Assembly (NCBI RefSeq): GCF_002222635.1
Contig: NZ_CP022420.1
Coordinates: 78,108-142,107 of the forward strand
Reading direction: 5' to 3'
DNA: 64,000 nt
DNA from: Pseudosulfitobacter pseudonitzschiae
GTDB lineage: Bacteria; Pseudomonadota; Alphaproteobacteria; Rhodobacterales; Rhodobacteraceae
Position 1 is the stretch's first letter. Each line of letters starts with the position of its first letter. The notes under the pieces were generated by a model. The model made no database searches and was not told the DNA's origin. It saw nothing but the letters and a program-made list of their open reading frames with translations. Below are positions 25,437 to 34,539 of the stretch, one piece after another. The translations under genes and the position numbers were made by a program.

Positions 25437-27485
25437 ATGACACAGCAGGTTCCTTCCGTCTCTGTCAATTACGCGGCCAATGGAAGCTCGACCAAATCGA
25501 ACGAGCTTGGCATGCGCGAAATGCAAGAGGGTGCCTATGAGAAGCGGGGCGAGCAATACCTGCTGATCAAGTCGCCCCCGGCCTCGGGCAAATCGCGCGC
25601 GCTAATGTTCATCGCGCTCGACAAGCTGCACAATCAGGGCCTGCGTCAGGCCATCGTCGTGGTGCCAGAAAAATCCATCGGGTCCAGCTTCAACGACGAG
25701 CCGCTGAGCAAGTACGGCTTCTGGGCAGACTGGACCGTGCAACCGCGATGGAACCTATGCAACGCTCCCGGCGGGGATGACGGCAAGGTCGGCGCTGTCG
25801 GCAAGTTTCTGGCGAGCGACGACAAGATTCTGGTCTGCACCCACGCGACCTTTCGGTTCGCCGTGGACAAGTTCGGGATTGAAGCGTTTGATGATCGGCT
25901 CATCGCGGTAGACGAGTTTCACCACGTCTCTGCCAACCCTGATAACAAGCTGGGCACGCATCTGGGCGCACTGGTCGCGCGCGACAAGGTGCATCTGGTT
26001 GCGATGACCGGGTCCTATTTCCGCGGCGATGCCGAAGCCGTTCTGTCGCCCGAAGATGAGGCAAAGTTCGATACCTTCACCTATACCTACTATCAGCAGT
26101 TGAATGGTTACAAATACCTCAAGACGCTCGACATCGGGTATTTCTTCTATTCCGGGTCCTATGCGGACGACATCCTCAAGGTTTTGGATCCGACCGAGAA
26201 GACAATCCTTCACATCCCGAACGTGAACTCGCGCGAAAGCACCAAGGACAAGCATCGCGAGGTCGAGCATATCATTGACGCCCTGGGCGATTGGCAGGGA
26301 GCGGATCCCATCACAGGCTTTCAGCTGGTCAAGACGCCCGACGAGCGAGTCTTACGCATCGCCGATCTGGTGGACGACGAGCCATCCAAGCGTGACAAGG
26401 TTTCCGCCGCGCTGAAAGACTCCACGCAGAAGAACAACCGCGATCATGTCGACATCATCATCGCCCTGGGTATGGCGAAAGAAGGGTTCGATTGGATCTG
26501 GTGCGAACACGCCCTGACGGTGGGTTATCGCGCCAGCCTGACGGAGATCGTGCAGATCATCGGCCGCGCCACCCGCGATGCCGAGGGCAAGACCCGAGCG
26601 CGGTTCACCAACCTTATCGCGGAGCCCGACGCCGCGGCCGAAGCCGTGACCGAGGCAGTCAACGATACACTGAAGGCGATCGCTGCAAGCCTGCTGATGG
26701 AGCAGGTGCTGGCCCCACGTTTCAACTTCACGCCCAAGACCGTGAAAAGTGGCCCTGTCGAAGGGTTCGATTACGGCGAGGGCGGCTATGACCCCAACAA
26801 AGAGAACGTTGGCTTCAGCGAGGCCAGCGGGCAGTTCCAGATCGAAATCAAAGGTCTGGTCGAACCCAAGAGCAAGGAAGCCAAACGCATCTGCCAGGAG
26901 GACCTCAACGAAGTCATCACAGCTTTCGTTCAGGACAAGACCACGATCGAGCGCGGGCTCTTCGATGAGGAGCTGGTGCCGGAGGAACTGACGCAGGTCC
27001 GCATGGGCAAGATTGTCGGTGCCAGGTTCCCAGAGCTAGATGCAGAGGATCAGGAAGCGGTGCGCCAACACGCAGTTGCTGCGCTGAACCTGACCCAGAA
27101 GGCGAAAGAGATCGCGCTGTCGAACCGCGATGACACAGAAACAACCGGCAATACCGCCTTGATCGACGGGGTGCGCAAATTCGCCATGGACGTGCGCGAA
27201 CTCGACATCGATCTGATTGATCGCATCAACCCGTTCGGCGAAGCCTACTCGATTCTGGCAAAGACGATGAGCGAGGAAAGCCTTCTGCAGGTCCAGGCCG
27301 TCATCTCTGCGAAAAAGGTGCAACTGTCACCGGACGAGGCGCGAGATCTGGCGAAACGCGCCGTCAAGTTCAAGCAGGAGCGGGGCCGTCTGCCTTCCAT
27401 CACATCGCCTGATCCGTGGGAGAAGAAAATGGCCGAAGGCGTCGCCTATCTCGCGCGCATGAAGCTGGAGGCTGCCAATGGCTAA
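25437..27485 (+). CDS. DEAD/DEAH-like helicase family protein
   Basis: The 682-residue superfamily 2 helicase has Walker A SPPASGKSRA at about residues 44-53, a DEFHH box (motif II) near 159, SAT-like MTGSYF (motif III) and motif VI QIIGRATRD near 373. The C-terminal 250 residues are of unknown fold. In restriction-like systems such proteins move along DNA and feed a nuclease. Its stop overlaps the start of the GIY-YIG gene by 8 bases, so the two are coupled. Confidence 0.87.
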   Translation: MTQQVPSVSVNYAANGSSTKSNELGMREMQEGAYEKRGEQYLLIKSPPASGKSRALMFIALDKLHNQGLRQAIVVVPEKSIGSSFNDEPLSKYGFWADWTVQPRWNLCNAPGGDDGKVGAVGKFLASDDKILVCTHATFRFAVDKFGIEAFDDRLIAVDEFHHVSANPDNKLGTHLGALVARDKVHLVAMTGSYFRGDAEAVLSPEDEAKFDTFTYTYYQQLNGYKYLKTLDIGYFFYSGSYADDILKVLDPTEKTILHIPNVNSRESTKDKHREVEHIIDALGDWQGADPITGFQLVKTPDERVLRIADLVDDEPSKRDKVSAALKDSTQKNNRDHVDIIIALGMAKEGFDWIWCEHALTVGYRASLTEIVQIIGRATRDAEGKTRARFTNLIAEPDAAAEAVTEAVNDTLKAIAASLLMEQVLAPRFNFTPKTVKSGPVEGFDYGEGGYDPNKENVGFSEASGQFQIEIKGLVEPKSKEAKRICQEDLNEVITAFVQDKTTIERGLFDEELVPEELTQVRMGKIVGARFPELDAEDQEAVRQHAVAALNLTQKAKEIALSNRDDTETTGNTALIDGVRKFAMDVRELDIDLIDRINPFGEAYSILAKTMSEESLLQVQAVISAKKVQLSPDEARDLAKRAVKFKQERGRLPSITSPDPWEKKMAEGVAYLARMKLEAANG

Positions 27486-28668
27486 GGGTTTCACCGACGA
27501 CGACGACGCCCTTCTTGCTGAGCTTGGCGTCGAGGTCGAGGTCAAGAAGCAGCTCAGCCGCACACCACGCGAAGAACGCATCATCGCAGGTTTTGAGGAA
27601 ATCTTGCGATTTGCAGATGAGCATGGCCGGCCTCCCCAGCACGGGGAGGATCGTGATATCTTTGAACGCCTCTACGCCGTGCGTCTTGATCGGATCCGCG
27701 ACTTGCAGGAATGCCGCGACCTCCTTGCCCCACTCGACGAGCAGGGTCTCCTAGCAAACACCCCTGCGCCCTCAGCATCAGACTCCGATGACCTCGATGA
27801 CGATGCCCTCCTCGCCGAACTGGGTGTGGAAGTTGCTAAATCACCCCTCACGGAATTGAAGCATGTCCGGTCAACAGCCGAGAAAAAGGCCGCCGATGAA
27901 GTCGCAAACCGCGAGAAATGCGAGGATTTCGCGACGTTCAAACCCTTGTTCGAGCAGGTCCAGAAAGAACTGGATAGCGGCTTGCGCGAAACTCGCCCGT
28001 TCGAGATGAAAGCCGAGATCGAGAAGGGACGCTTCTTCATTGTCAGCGGTCAAAAGGCCTATGTCGCCGACAAGGGCGAGACCATCACCAACGAGCAAGG
28101 TCGCACGGATGCGCGTCTGCGGGTGATTTTCGACAACGGGACCGAGAGCAACATGCTGATGCGCTCGCTTCAGCGCGCGTTGAACAAGGACGACGCCGGA
28201 CGGCGGATCACCGATCCATCGGCAGGGCCACTTTTTTCCGATCAGACACTCGACGGTGATGAGGCGAGCGGGATCATTTATGTGCTTCGCAGCAAATCCG
28301 ATCATCCACTTGTGGCCGAAAATCGCGACCTCGTACACAAGATCGGCGTCACCGATATGAGCGTTGAAAAGCGGATCGCTGGCGCACATCTGCAACCAAC
28401 GTTTCTGATGGCGAACGTCGAGGTGGTTGCGACTTATGAACTCTACAACATCAATCGGACAAAACTGGAGAACCTGATCCATCGCATCTTCGAGCCCGCG
28501 CGGCTCGAGATCGAGATCATGGATCGCTTTGGTAGGCCCGTGATTCCGAGAGAGTGGTTTCTCGTGCCAATATTCGCGATAAAGGATGCAGTTGAACGGA
28601 TCAAGGACGGGACGATTTCGGGCTATGTCTATGACCCGAAACAGGCGCGATTGGTATCTGTCTCATAG
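27478..28668 (+). CDS. GIY-YIG family nuclease (T5orf172/MUG113-like)
   Basis: The 396-residue protein has a Glu/Asp-rich N-terminal half containing two copies of DDxDALLAELGVEVE (residues about 7-20 and 100-117) and a C-terminal GIY-YIG-type domain starting GIIYVLRSKSDHP near residue 265, followed by HKIGVTDMSVEKRI. It would be the DNA-cutting partner of the helicase upstream. The gene ends 42 bases from the convergent virD4. Confidence 0.85.
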   Translation: MAKGFTDDDDALLAELGVEVEVKKQLSRTPREERIIAGFEEILRFADEHGRPPQHGEDRDIFERLYAVRLDRIRDLQECRDLLAPLDEQGLLANTPAPSASDSDDLDDDALLAELGVEVAKSPLTELKHVRSTAEKKAADEVANREKCEDFATFKPLFEQVQKELDSGLRETRPFEMKAEIEKGRFFIVSGQKAYVADKGETITNEQGRTDARLRVIFDNGTESNMLMRSLQRALNKDDAGRRITDPSAGPLFSDQTLDGDEASGIIYVLRSKSDHPLVAENRDLVHKIGVTDMSVEKRIAGAHLQPTFLMANVEVVATYELYNINRTKLENLIHRIFEPARLEIEIMDRFGRPVIPREWFLVPIFAIKDAVERIKDGTISGYVYDPKQARLVSVS

Positions 28669-28710
28669 CTGGCGCATGGCAGAACAGCACAGCCACATTC
28701 GATTTCCAGA

Positions 28711-30642
28711 TCATCCCCTCGCCTTTGCGTCCGAAGAGCGCGCCCGACCACCAAAACGTGTTTTCTTTGGCTTTGCCCTCGCGGCTTCTGCGTATCCCTG
28801 TAGCGCGCCTGTGTAGGTCTGCACCGCAGTCTCGAATTCCTTGTCGCCCATGGAGATCGCCGCGGGTGCTGCAGGTTCTGAATGCTCGAGGGTGATTTTC
28901 TTCGGCCTGTTCGAGACTGGCGCTGCAGCAGGAGGATAGGGCAAGGAATGCCCCTGCCGTGCTTTGTCGATCTCCTCAAAATGCCGGTCCGCATAGTAGC
29001 GGATGTGATCCGCCTTGATTGGATATTGCCCCTCAGGCAGGACTAGGACCTTGTCGAGCGGGAAACGCAGCAATTCAGCGGGGGATACCAGCGCCCGTTC
29101 TTCCGAGCGACGGCTGATATTTGCACTTTCCGAGAGCTTGCGCACGGTTGCCTGTGATCTGGTCTTGCCCACGATCGTGCGCTTGCCGAGGGCTGCGGAC
29201 AGCACGTCGGCGGTGCGATCATCCTGCGGGGTCATGTAGATCTGCACACCCGCACCGGCCTGCAGCGCGCGGCGGTCGGTTTCGCCATAGATGCCCTCAA
29301 GACCGGGGATCGACTGCGAGATGATAAAGAGCCGCCCGCCATAGGAGCGGATCGTCTTGATGCTCTGCAAGACCAGGGGTTGTTTGCCCAGTTGGTCGAA
29401 TTCATCCATCAGGAACATGACGGGATGTGGCTCGTCCGGTCCGGGATGCGCGCGCTGCAGACATGCGATGGCATCGGCGAACAGGAGCCGGATCAGGGGG
29501 GCCAGTGTTTTCAGGTGCTCCGGCTGCACGACAATATAGAGCGACTGTGGCTCTCGTCGGAACGTCCCGAAGTCGAAATCGCTTGCCTGTGTTGCCCGGT
29601 CCACCGCCGGATCGAGCCAGAGCTCCAATCCGGCGCCGCGGATCACACTGACATAGGAATCGAGAATCTTGTCCACTTCGTCGGCCATGCTCAGGAAAAT
29701 CTCTGCCACCACCGGGTTTGCGGTCTGCATCGCGGCCCGTTTGTAGAATTCCTTTTTGTTGCCGCCGCCAGTCATGATCCGCAGCGCCTCACCGATCGTT
29801 GGCTTGCCGGTCTCGATGGCATAGAGGCAAGACGCCACGAACAGGCTGCGTCCGGCCTGGAAAAAGCTCTGCGCGTTCACGCTTTCGACGATGAGGAACA
29901 AGTCCGCCATGGTGTTGACGGCGGTGTATTGCTGCTCGGGGCTGGGCAGATCGGCAATGCGCTGGAGAGGATTGAACCGGTGCGTGCGGGTCAGGACGGG
30001 CCCGTTCTTGCCCTCGGGCTGAACGTAGTCATAGGGCGAAAAGTACCAGACCTGATTGTTCAGCGCCTTTTGGCGGTGGATGGATGTCTTCTCGAAATTC
30101 TCGCCCTTGACGTCGAGGATCACGGTGCTGCCCTGGAAGTGTAAAAGGTTCGGTAAAACGAAGCCTACCCCTTTGCCCCGGCCCGTTGGCGCGATCATCA
30201 TTGCGTGTGGGAAGCGATCTGGCGTGGCCGACACGAAAGGCGCACGGGACGCAGGTGACCCGAGCTTGCCGAACAGAAAGCCGTTCTGGGAAAGAGACGC
30301 AGACATACGGTTGCGGCGGAGCTCGGGACGCGACTGGAAATGCGCATCATCATAATCGGTGAGCGACCCGCGATGAACGGATGTCGCTCCTGTCGCCGCC
30401 AGAAGCAGGGCAGGAAGTGCCGTGATGAGCCACGCAGTATGTTCCACCGCAGGGTTTGCCTTGACCCGTGGATCAGACAGATTGAGCAGCCAAAGTTCGA
30501 AAATATCGAACCCACCCAGGTCTTCGCCAAATCGCGCCATCAGATAGAGCGTGGCGATCGCGGCACCGATCCAGGTGCCAATACCGAGACCGAGCAGGAT
30601 GGCGATTGGATACCGCCAACGGCTTTCCATTGCATGCAGCAT
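28711..30642 (-). CDS. virD4: VirD4/TraG-type coupling protein
   Basis: The 643-residue coupling ATPase has two N-terminal membrane segments (about residues 11-35 and 67-86), Walker A APTGRGKGVG at 151-160, and Walker B MFLMDEFDQLG. It brings the relaxase-DNA complex to the VirB channel. The gene lies downstream of the relaxase on the same strand, apart from the VirB operon, with the defence-like island in between. No break is seen. Confidence 0.93.
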   Translation of the reverse strand: MLHAMESRWRYPIAILLGLGIGTWIGAAIATLYLMARFGEDLGGFDIFELWLLNLSDPRVKANPAVEHTAWLITALPALLLAATGATSVHRGSLTDYDDAHFQSRPELRRNRMSASLSQNGFLFGKLGSPASRAPFVSATPDRFPHAMMIAPTGRGKGVGFVLPNLLHFQGSTVILDVKGENFEKTSIHRQKALNNQVWYFSPYDYVQPEGKNGPVLTRTHRFNPLQRIADLPSPEQQYTAVNTMADLFLIVESVNAQSFFQAGRSLFVASCLYAIETGKPTIGEALRIMTGGGNKKEFYKRAAMQTANPVVAEIFLSMADEVDKILDSYVSVIRGAGLELWLDPAVDRATQASDFDFGTFRREPQSLYIVVQPEHLKTLAPLIRLLFADAIACLQRAHPGPDEPHPVMFLMDEFDQLGKQPLVLQSIKTIRSYGGRLFIISQSIPGLEGIYGETDRRALQAGAGVQIYMTPQDDRTADVLSAALGKRTIVGKTRSQATVRKLSESANISRRSEERALVSPAELLRFPLDKVLVLPEGQYPIKADHIRYYADRHFEEIDKARQGHSLPYPPAAAPVSNRPKKITLEHSEPAAPAAISMGDKEFETAVQTYTGALQGYAEAARAKPKKTRFGGRARSSDAKARG

Positions 30643-30654
30643 GTTTTGAATCCT

Positions 30655-32529
30655 CTAGAGGCCGTAATCGCCACTGGTATCGTCCCGGTCGCGCCCCCGC
30701 TCCTCGGCGCGCTCGAAAGCCTCGATCCGGGTCCGGTAGGTGGCGGCTGGTTCGCTGTCGCGCCCGGTAATGTCATCACCCGCATCCACTGCGGCGATGG
30801 CCTTTAGCTCCGAGAACACGGCTTGTCGCAGACCGGGGTCTTCGATGCGGTCCATGAGCGGATCGATCCGGCCAGCGGCCAGCTGATCCATATCCCCGTC
30901 GCGCAGGTCTTGCCGCACGTCGGAGATCAGCTTGTCCAGCGTGGCGATGTCGGCAAGGCGACTGCACTGCCCCGCGTCAAGAATATCCTGACGCGCCAGA
31001 TCCGCCAAAAGATCACGATCCATGTGTAGCCCCGCAAAAACATCACGCGCGCGCGCCTGCAGGTCGCGTTCGAGCCCAAGCCAGTCCGAGCGCTCCTGGG
31101 CGTCCACTGGGCGTGAGGCTTCGAGTTGCGCCTCGCTGCGATGGGTTGCGGTGAAACGGGCAGCGACTTCTTCGATGCTGCTGCCCGCCTCCTCGAATCG
31201 TGCCTCCATCGGTGCCAGAACGCGCGCCAATTCCGCTCTGAAACGACCCAGTGCAGCATCGGCCTCAGCGACGAGCGGATTGCCCTCCTCTGCTGCCCGT
31301 GCGGCCAGCCCCGCAATCCCCTGAACTCTGTAGGGATCGCGCTCGGGCGACACCGATGAAGAATGATCCGCAAGAAAGTCGCGGCCCAGAAGCCTGCCCA
31401 TTTCGCGGGCCTGCCCCGCAAAGAGCTGTTCCAGTTCGACCTTTTCGGCACCGGGAGCCATGTCCTGAATGGCGCTCCACGCGGTGTCGGCTTCCGCTTG
31501 CAATGTCTCGCGGGCGGCGATCAGACGACCGATCACATCCGCTCCGGCAGCGGGGATATCAACCCCTTCGGCAAACCCTTCTTTCACCGGCATTCCTTTC
31601 ATCAAGTTGGTGGCGGCAAGCTCTGCGCCCTCCGCGATGCGCCCCATCCATCCATCCGGAGGGGTGTCGGCCTCCAGGCCCATCCCCGCAAGTTGCGCCA
31701 GCTGCCGATACCCCTCGGCGTGTCTGCGTATCTCGGCCTCTCGCAGAGCGCGGCTTTCAGGATCCAGCGGGGCAACCACTGGCTCCCGTCCCTCCTTGCG
31801 GGCCGCCTGCAAATCAGTGTCCCGCGGGGCGTTTTCCATGATGCCTCGCGACAGACGGGAAGAGGCGTTCAGTACCAGCCCGTGCTCGCCCGCGATCTGC
31901 GCATGCAGCTCGCGCATCATGTCATAGCTGATCTCGGAATGGCGGCTGATCGAGAGGAACTTGCCGTCCTCCATCCCGACCTTGTCGACAAGAACATGGG
32001 CATGCACATGGTCTGTGTTGCAATGGAGGGCCGCCACATACCGATATCGATCCCGGTAATCCCCGCCGAACACCTCCTGCGCCCATTCGCGCGAGATGGC
32101 TTCCGCCAATTCCGCCTCGGTTCCCTTGGGAAAAGACAGGATGATGTGATCGGTATGACCCCGTTTCGGCGCCCCGCACCAGGAAGCACTCCAATCGGCA
32201 ATGACATTTTCCATGCCGCGCTCGCCAAAGGCACGATCGATGCCGATCTGGTTCGACCAGGCTGCGACCCGCGCCTCGTCGCGCAGAATGTATTTCATCT
32301 GTCGGCGTAACTCTTTTGGCGAATGACACCCGCCCGTGCCGACCCGCTTCACCACGCTTTGCGGCACCCGCAGCGCGTTCCAGGACATTACCGCAACTGC
32401 CCCGCCGGACGTGCCACGCCGACGGCCCGACGATACGCGCGCTTCGCCTGCCATGGCTGCAGACCGCCGCCCCACATGAGGCAGAATCTCGCCCAATACC
32501 GCCTGCTGGAGGGTGCGTGTTTCAGCCAT
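30655..32529 (-). CDS. Relaxase/mobilisation nuclease (MobP, VirD2-like)
   Basis: The 624-residue relaxase starts with MAETRTLQQ at 32529; a frame open to 32700 lies inside mobC. The histidine triad HCNTDHVHAH at 169-178 is the metal-binding motif III of MOBP/VirD2-type relaxases, with the helix before it (ADWSASWCGAPKRG) and a candidate catalytic region around MKYILRDEARV at 78-88. The long C-terminal half is helical. It nicks oriT and is exported with the strand. Start and mobC stop overlap by 8 bases. Confidence 0.9.
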   Translation of the reverse strand: MAETRTLQQAVLGEILPHVGRRSAAMAGEARVSSGRRRGTSGGAVAVMSWNALRVPQSVVKRVGTGGCHSPKELRRQMKYILRDEARVAAWSNQIGIDRAFGERGMENVIADWSASWCGAPKRGHTDHIILSFPKGTEAELAEAISREWAQEVFGGDYRDRYRYVAALHCNTDHVHAHVLVDKVGMEDGKFLSISRHSEISYDMMRELHAQIAGEHGLVLNASSRLSRGIMENAPRDTDLQAARKEGREPVVAPLDPESRALREAEIRRHAEGYRQLAQLAGMGLEADTPPDGWMGRIAEGAELAATNLMKGMPVKEGFAEGVDIPAAGADVIGRLIAARETLQAEADTAWSAIQDMAPGAEKVELEQLFAGQAREMGRLLGRDFLADHSSSVSPERDPYRVQGIAGLAARAAEEGNPLVAEADAALGRFRAELARVLAPMEARFEEAGSSIEEVAARFTATHRSEAQLEASRPVDAQERSDWLGLERDLQARARDVFAGLHMDRDLLADLARQDILDAGQCSRLADIATLDKLISDVRQDLRDGDMDQLAAGRIDPLMDRIEDPGLRQAVFSELKAIAAVDAGDDITGRDSEPAATYRTRIEAFERAEERGRDRDDTSGDYGL

Positions 32530-33079
32530 CGCGCTGCCCCTCCCCAACGTCCCGAAAATCGGACACCCGGACGAAGGACCCGCGCAGCGAGGCCGCGCGC
32601 AAAGCCTGCACGGCCCGGGCAACCTCTTCGGCCCGATCCGCAAGCCGACCGACCATTGCCGCGTCGCGCGCGTTCCACCGCAGCTTGCCCGCATGGGCAA
32701 GCTTCAGCATCTGGACAAGATTGCGCGCCAAGGCATTGAGCTGATTGGCCGACGCCTTGAGCGCCGTGACCTCGTCCCGGCGAAACGCGACAATGCCGGA
32801 TGAGAGACGGATCATGTGCCGGAGCAAACCCGACGTGGTCATGCCAGTCTCAGCCACAAGCGCCTCGAATGCTTCGGCCTCACGGGCGGACACCCGAACC
32901 TGCAGCACGCGGCCCTTTGTGGTTCGATCCGTCACCACACCGCGCGCCCGCACGCGGGCGACAGTGGGTCGGGAGCAGCCAACACGCACGGCGATCTCCC
33001 CATCGCCAAGCCCTTGAGCGGCAAGCCGGAGAACCTCCTGTCGGGCTATGGTGGAGATGCGTTTCGACATGGGCGGCAA
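32522..33079 (-). CDS. MobC-like relaxosome accessory protein with N-terminal helix-turn-helix
   Basis: The 185-residue protein has a helix-turn-helix (GDGEIAVRVGCSRPTVARVRARG, residues 26-48) followed by a ribbon-helix-helix and MobC-like part (VQVRVSAREAEAFEALV, then NQLNALARNLVQML). Such proteins bind oriT and aid the relaxase. The ATG at 33079 lies directly beside an inverted repeat at 33087-33122, likely its operator or oriT binding site. MSKRIS at 33067 is an alternative start. Confidence 0.82.
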   Translation of the reverse strand: MPPMSKRISTIARQEVLRLAAQGLGDGEIAVRVGCSRPTVARVRARGVVTDRTTKGRVLQVRVSAREAEAFEALVAETGMTTSGLLRHMIRLSSGIVAFRRDEVTALKASANQLNALARNLVQMLKLAHAGKLRWNARDAAMVGRLADRAEEVARAVQALRAASLRGSFVRVSDFRDVGEGQRDG

Positions 33080-33086
33080 GATTTAT

Positions 33087-33322
33087 CATTAGATAGTTTT
33101 TGTAAACACGAAAACTCTAATGAGTCGCCGCACAAGTTTTGTCATACACAATACCGTTCCTGTCAACGTCCCTTCGGTCCGTTGTCGCACCTTCGGTGAT
33201 CAGCAGGCAGGGTCTTGGCCATGCCTGCTGTAAACCCCACGCGACAACGAACAGACCGAAGGGACACCGCCTCCCCCGCGCCGCGATCCGGGACCCCGGC
33301 CCGGATCCTGAACAGGCGCGGG
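33087..33322. other. Structured oriT candidate
   Basis: Three symmetric blocks lie upstream of mobC. Block 1, 33087-33122, is a near-perfect repeat around TGTAAACACG. Block 2 has long arms, 33168-33188 and 33241-33265, that match except for a 4-base insert, around an inner 9-bp hairpin CAGCAGGCA/TGCCTGCTG (33201-33230). Block 3 has GATCCGGG/CCCGGATC (33285-33307) inside CCCGCGC/GCGCGGG (33275-33322). Conjugative origins are typically such repeats next to mob genes. The nick site is not identified. Confidence 0.5.
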
Positions 33323-33747
33323 AATGACGTCGGCGCAGCCGACACGATATCCCTTCATTGGCGTTGAATGCTCAAAGGGGTTCTCCCGGAAGGAGAAGAA
33401 GACCTTGTGGGATTGGAACGCCTGCGCAGCACCGTGCGTATTACGTCGGCGCTGATACGGATAGTCGATGGTCAGGTGACCCGACACCACGAAGGCTGAT
33501 GGCAGCATTGGGAAATTGCCACAACGACGCGATGGCGAAAAGGATGGACGCTGCAATCACGGTCGGCGTGAGTGACCTGCTGACCAATTGACCGAACGCG
33601 TACGCAGATGATCGCCAAAACAGCACATCGCCTCAGCAGATACACATCTGTCTGACCCAAAGGTTGAACGTCTGTATCGCGCAAGGTCTGGACGCCATCC
33701 CGAGGCATCGCCATAACGGCACAAAATATACGTTATGGAGACATTGA
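33323..33747. other. Non-coding gap between oriT candidate and virC1-like gene
   Basis: No convincing gene, RNA or repeat was seen. It must hold the virC1-like promoter; CGTTATGGAGACATTGA just before the ATG at 33748 supplies a GGAG ribosome binding site. Confidence 0.6.
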
Positions 33748-34539
33748 ATGCTTGTTGTGACGGCCATCTCCGCGAAGGGCGGTTCGGGAAAGACAACTCT
33801 CATACAGATGCTTGCGTCCGCCATGCTGGCACGCGGCCGCCGTGTGCATGTCATGGATGCGGATGCTGACAAGCAGATCCTCGAATGGGAATCAAAAAGC
33901 GCGCGCGCCGACTTCGGTGATCTGCCACGCCTTCCATGGCCCACGGGCTTGACCGTGGCCGATGCCCCCGAGACCGTTGAAGGCCTTTACCACGCGCTGG
34001 ACAGCTTTGAGGCTGAAGGTGTTGATCTGGTTCTGATCGACACCCGCCCCGGCGAGCACCCCGACACCGAAACACTGGCGCTGGCCTGCGACATGATCCT
34101 GGTGCCGGCCGTGCCGGTACAATCGGATTTCGTGGCGGCCCTGAAAACCCTGACATGGGCAATGCGCATGATCGAGACCCTCGGGCCGGATGACCCCGCC
34201 CCGCTGTTTTCCGCGGTATTGATGAACGCGGACAAACGCGCGATCGATTTCGTGACCGCAGGCGATGACTTTGAGCGTGATGCGGCAAGACGCAGGGTTC
34301 ACCGGCAGGACCTTGAGGTCTTCGAGGTGATTTCAACCCTGCCGCTCCTACCAACGCCGGTGCCCCATCTCACTGCGATCCAGCGCATGCCGCTGACCGG
34401 GCCGCTGGGATACGTGCGGGACATTTATGAACAGGATCTTCGTCATCGGTTGCAGGCGGGGCATCTTTCCTCAGCCCTGACACTGTGCGGCGATGTCCTT
34501 TGCGACATCGAGGCCATGGTGGATGCTGCCAATGGCTAG
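33748..34539 (+). CDS. ParA-family ATPase, VirC1-like
   Basis: The 263-residue ATPase has the deviant Walker A KGGSGKTT at about residues 10-17, MDADAD, and switch-region LIDTRPGEHPDT. It is the usual size of VirC1, a ParA relative that gathers the relaxosome at the coupling protein. Its place beside oriT and its overlap with a VirC2-like gene favour VirC1 over plasmid partition, though partition cannot be excluded, as no other parA is visible for the solo repC. Confidence 0.85.
   Translation: MLVVTAISAKGGSGKTTLIQMLASAMLARGRRVHVMDADADKQILEWESKSARADFGDLPRLPWPTGLTVADAPETVEGLYHALDSFEAEGVDLVLIDTRPGEHPDTETLALACDMILVPAVPVQSDFVAALKTLTWAMRMIETLGPDDPAPLFSAVLMNADKRAIDFVTAGDDFERDAARRRVHRQDLEVFEVISTLPLLPTPVPHLTAIQRMPLTGPLGYVRDIYEQDLRHRLQAGHLSSALTLCGDVLCDIEAMVDAANG

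Noticed and set aside
33748..34539. ParA-like gene as sure partition gene
   Set aside because: No parB-like partner or centromere repeats; overlap with a VirC2-like gene favours a transfer role, so partition is left as an alternative.
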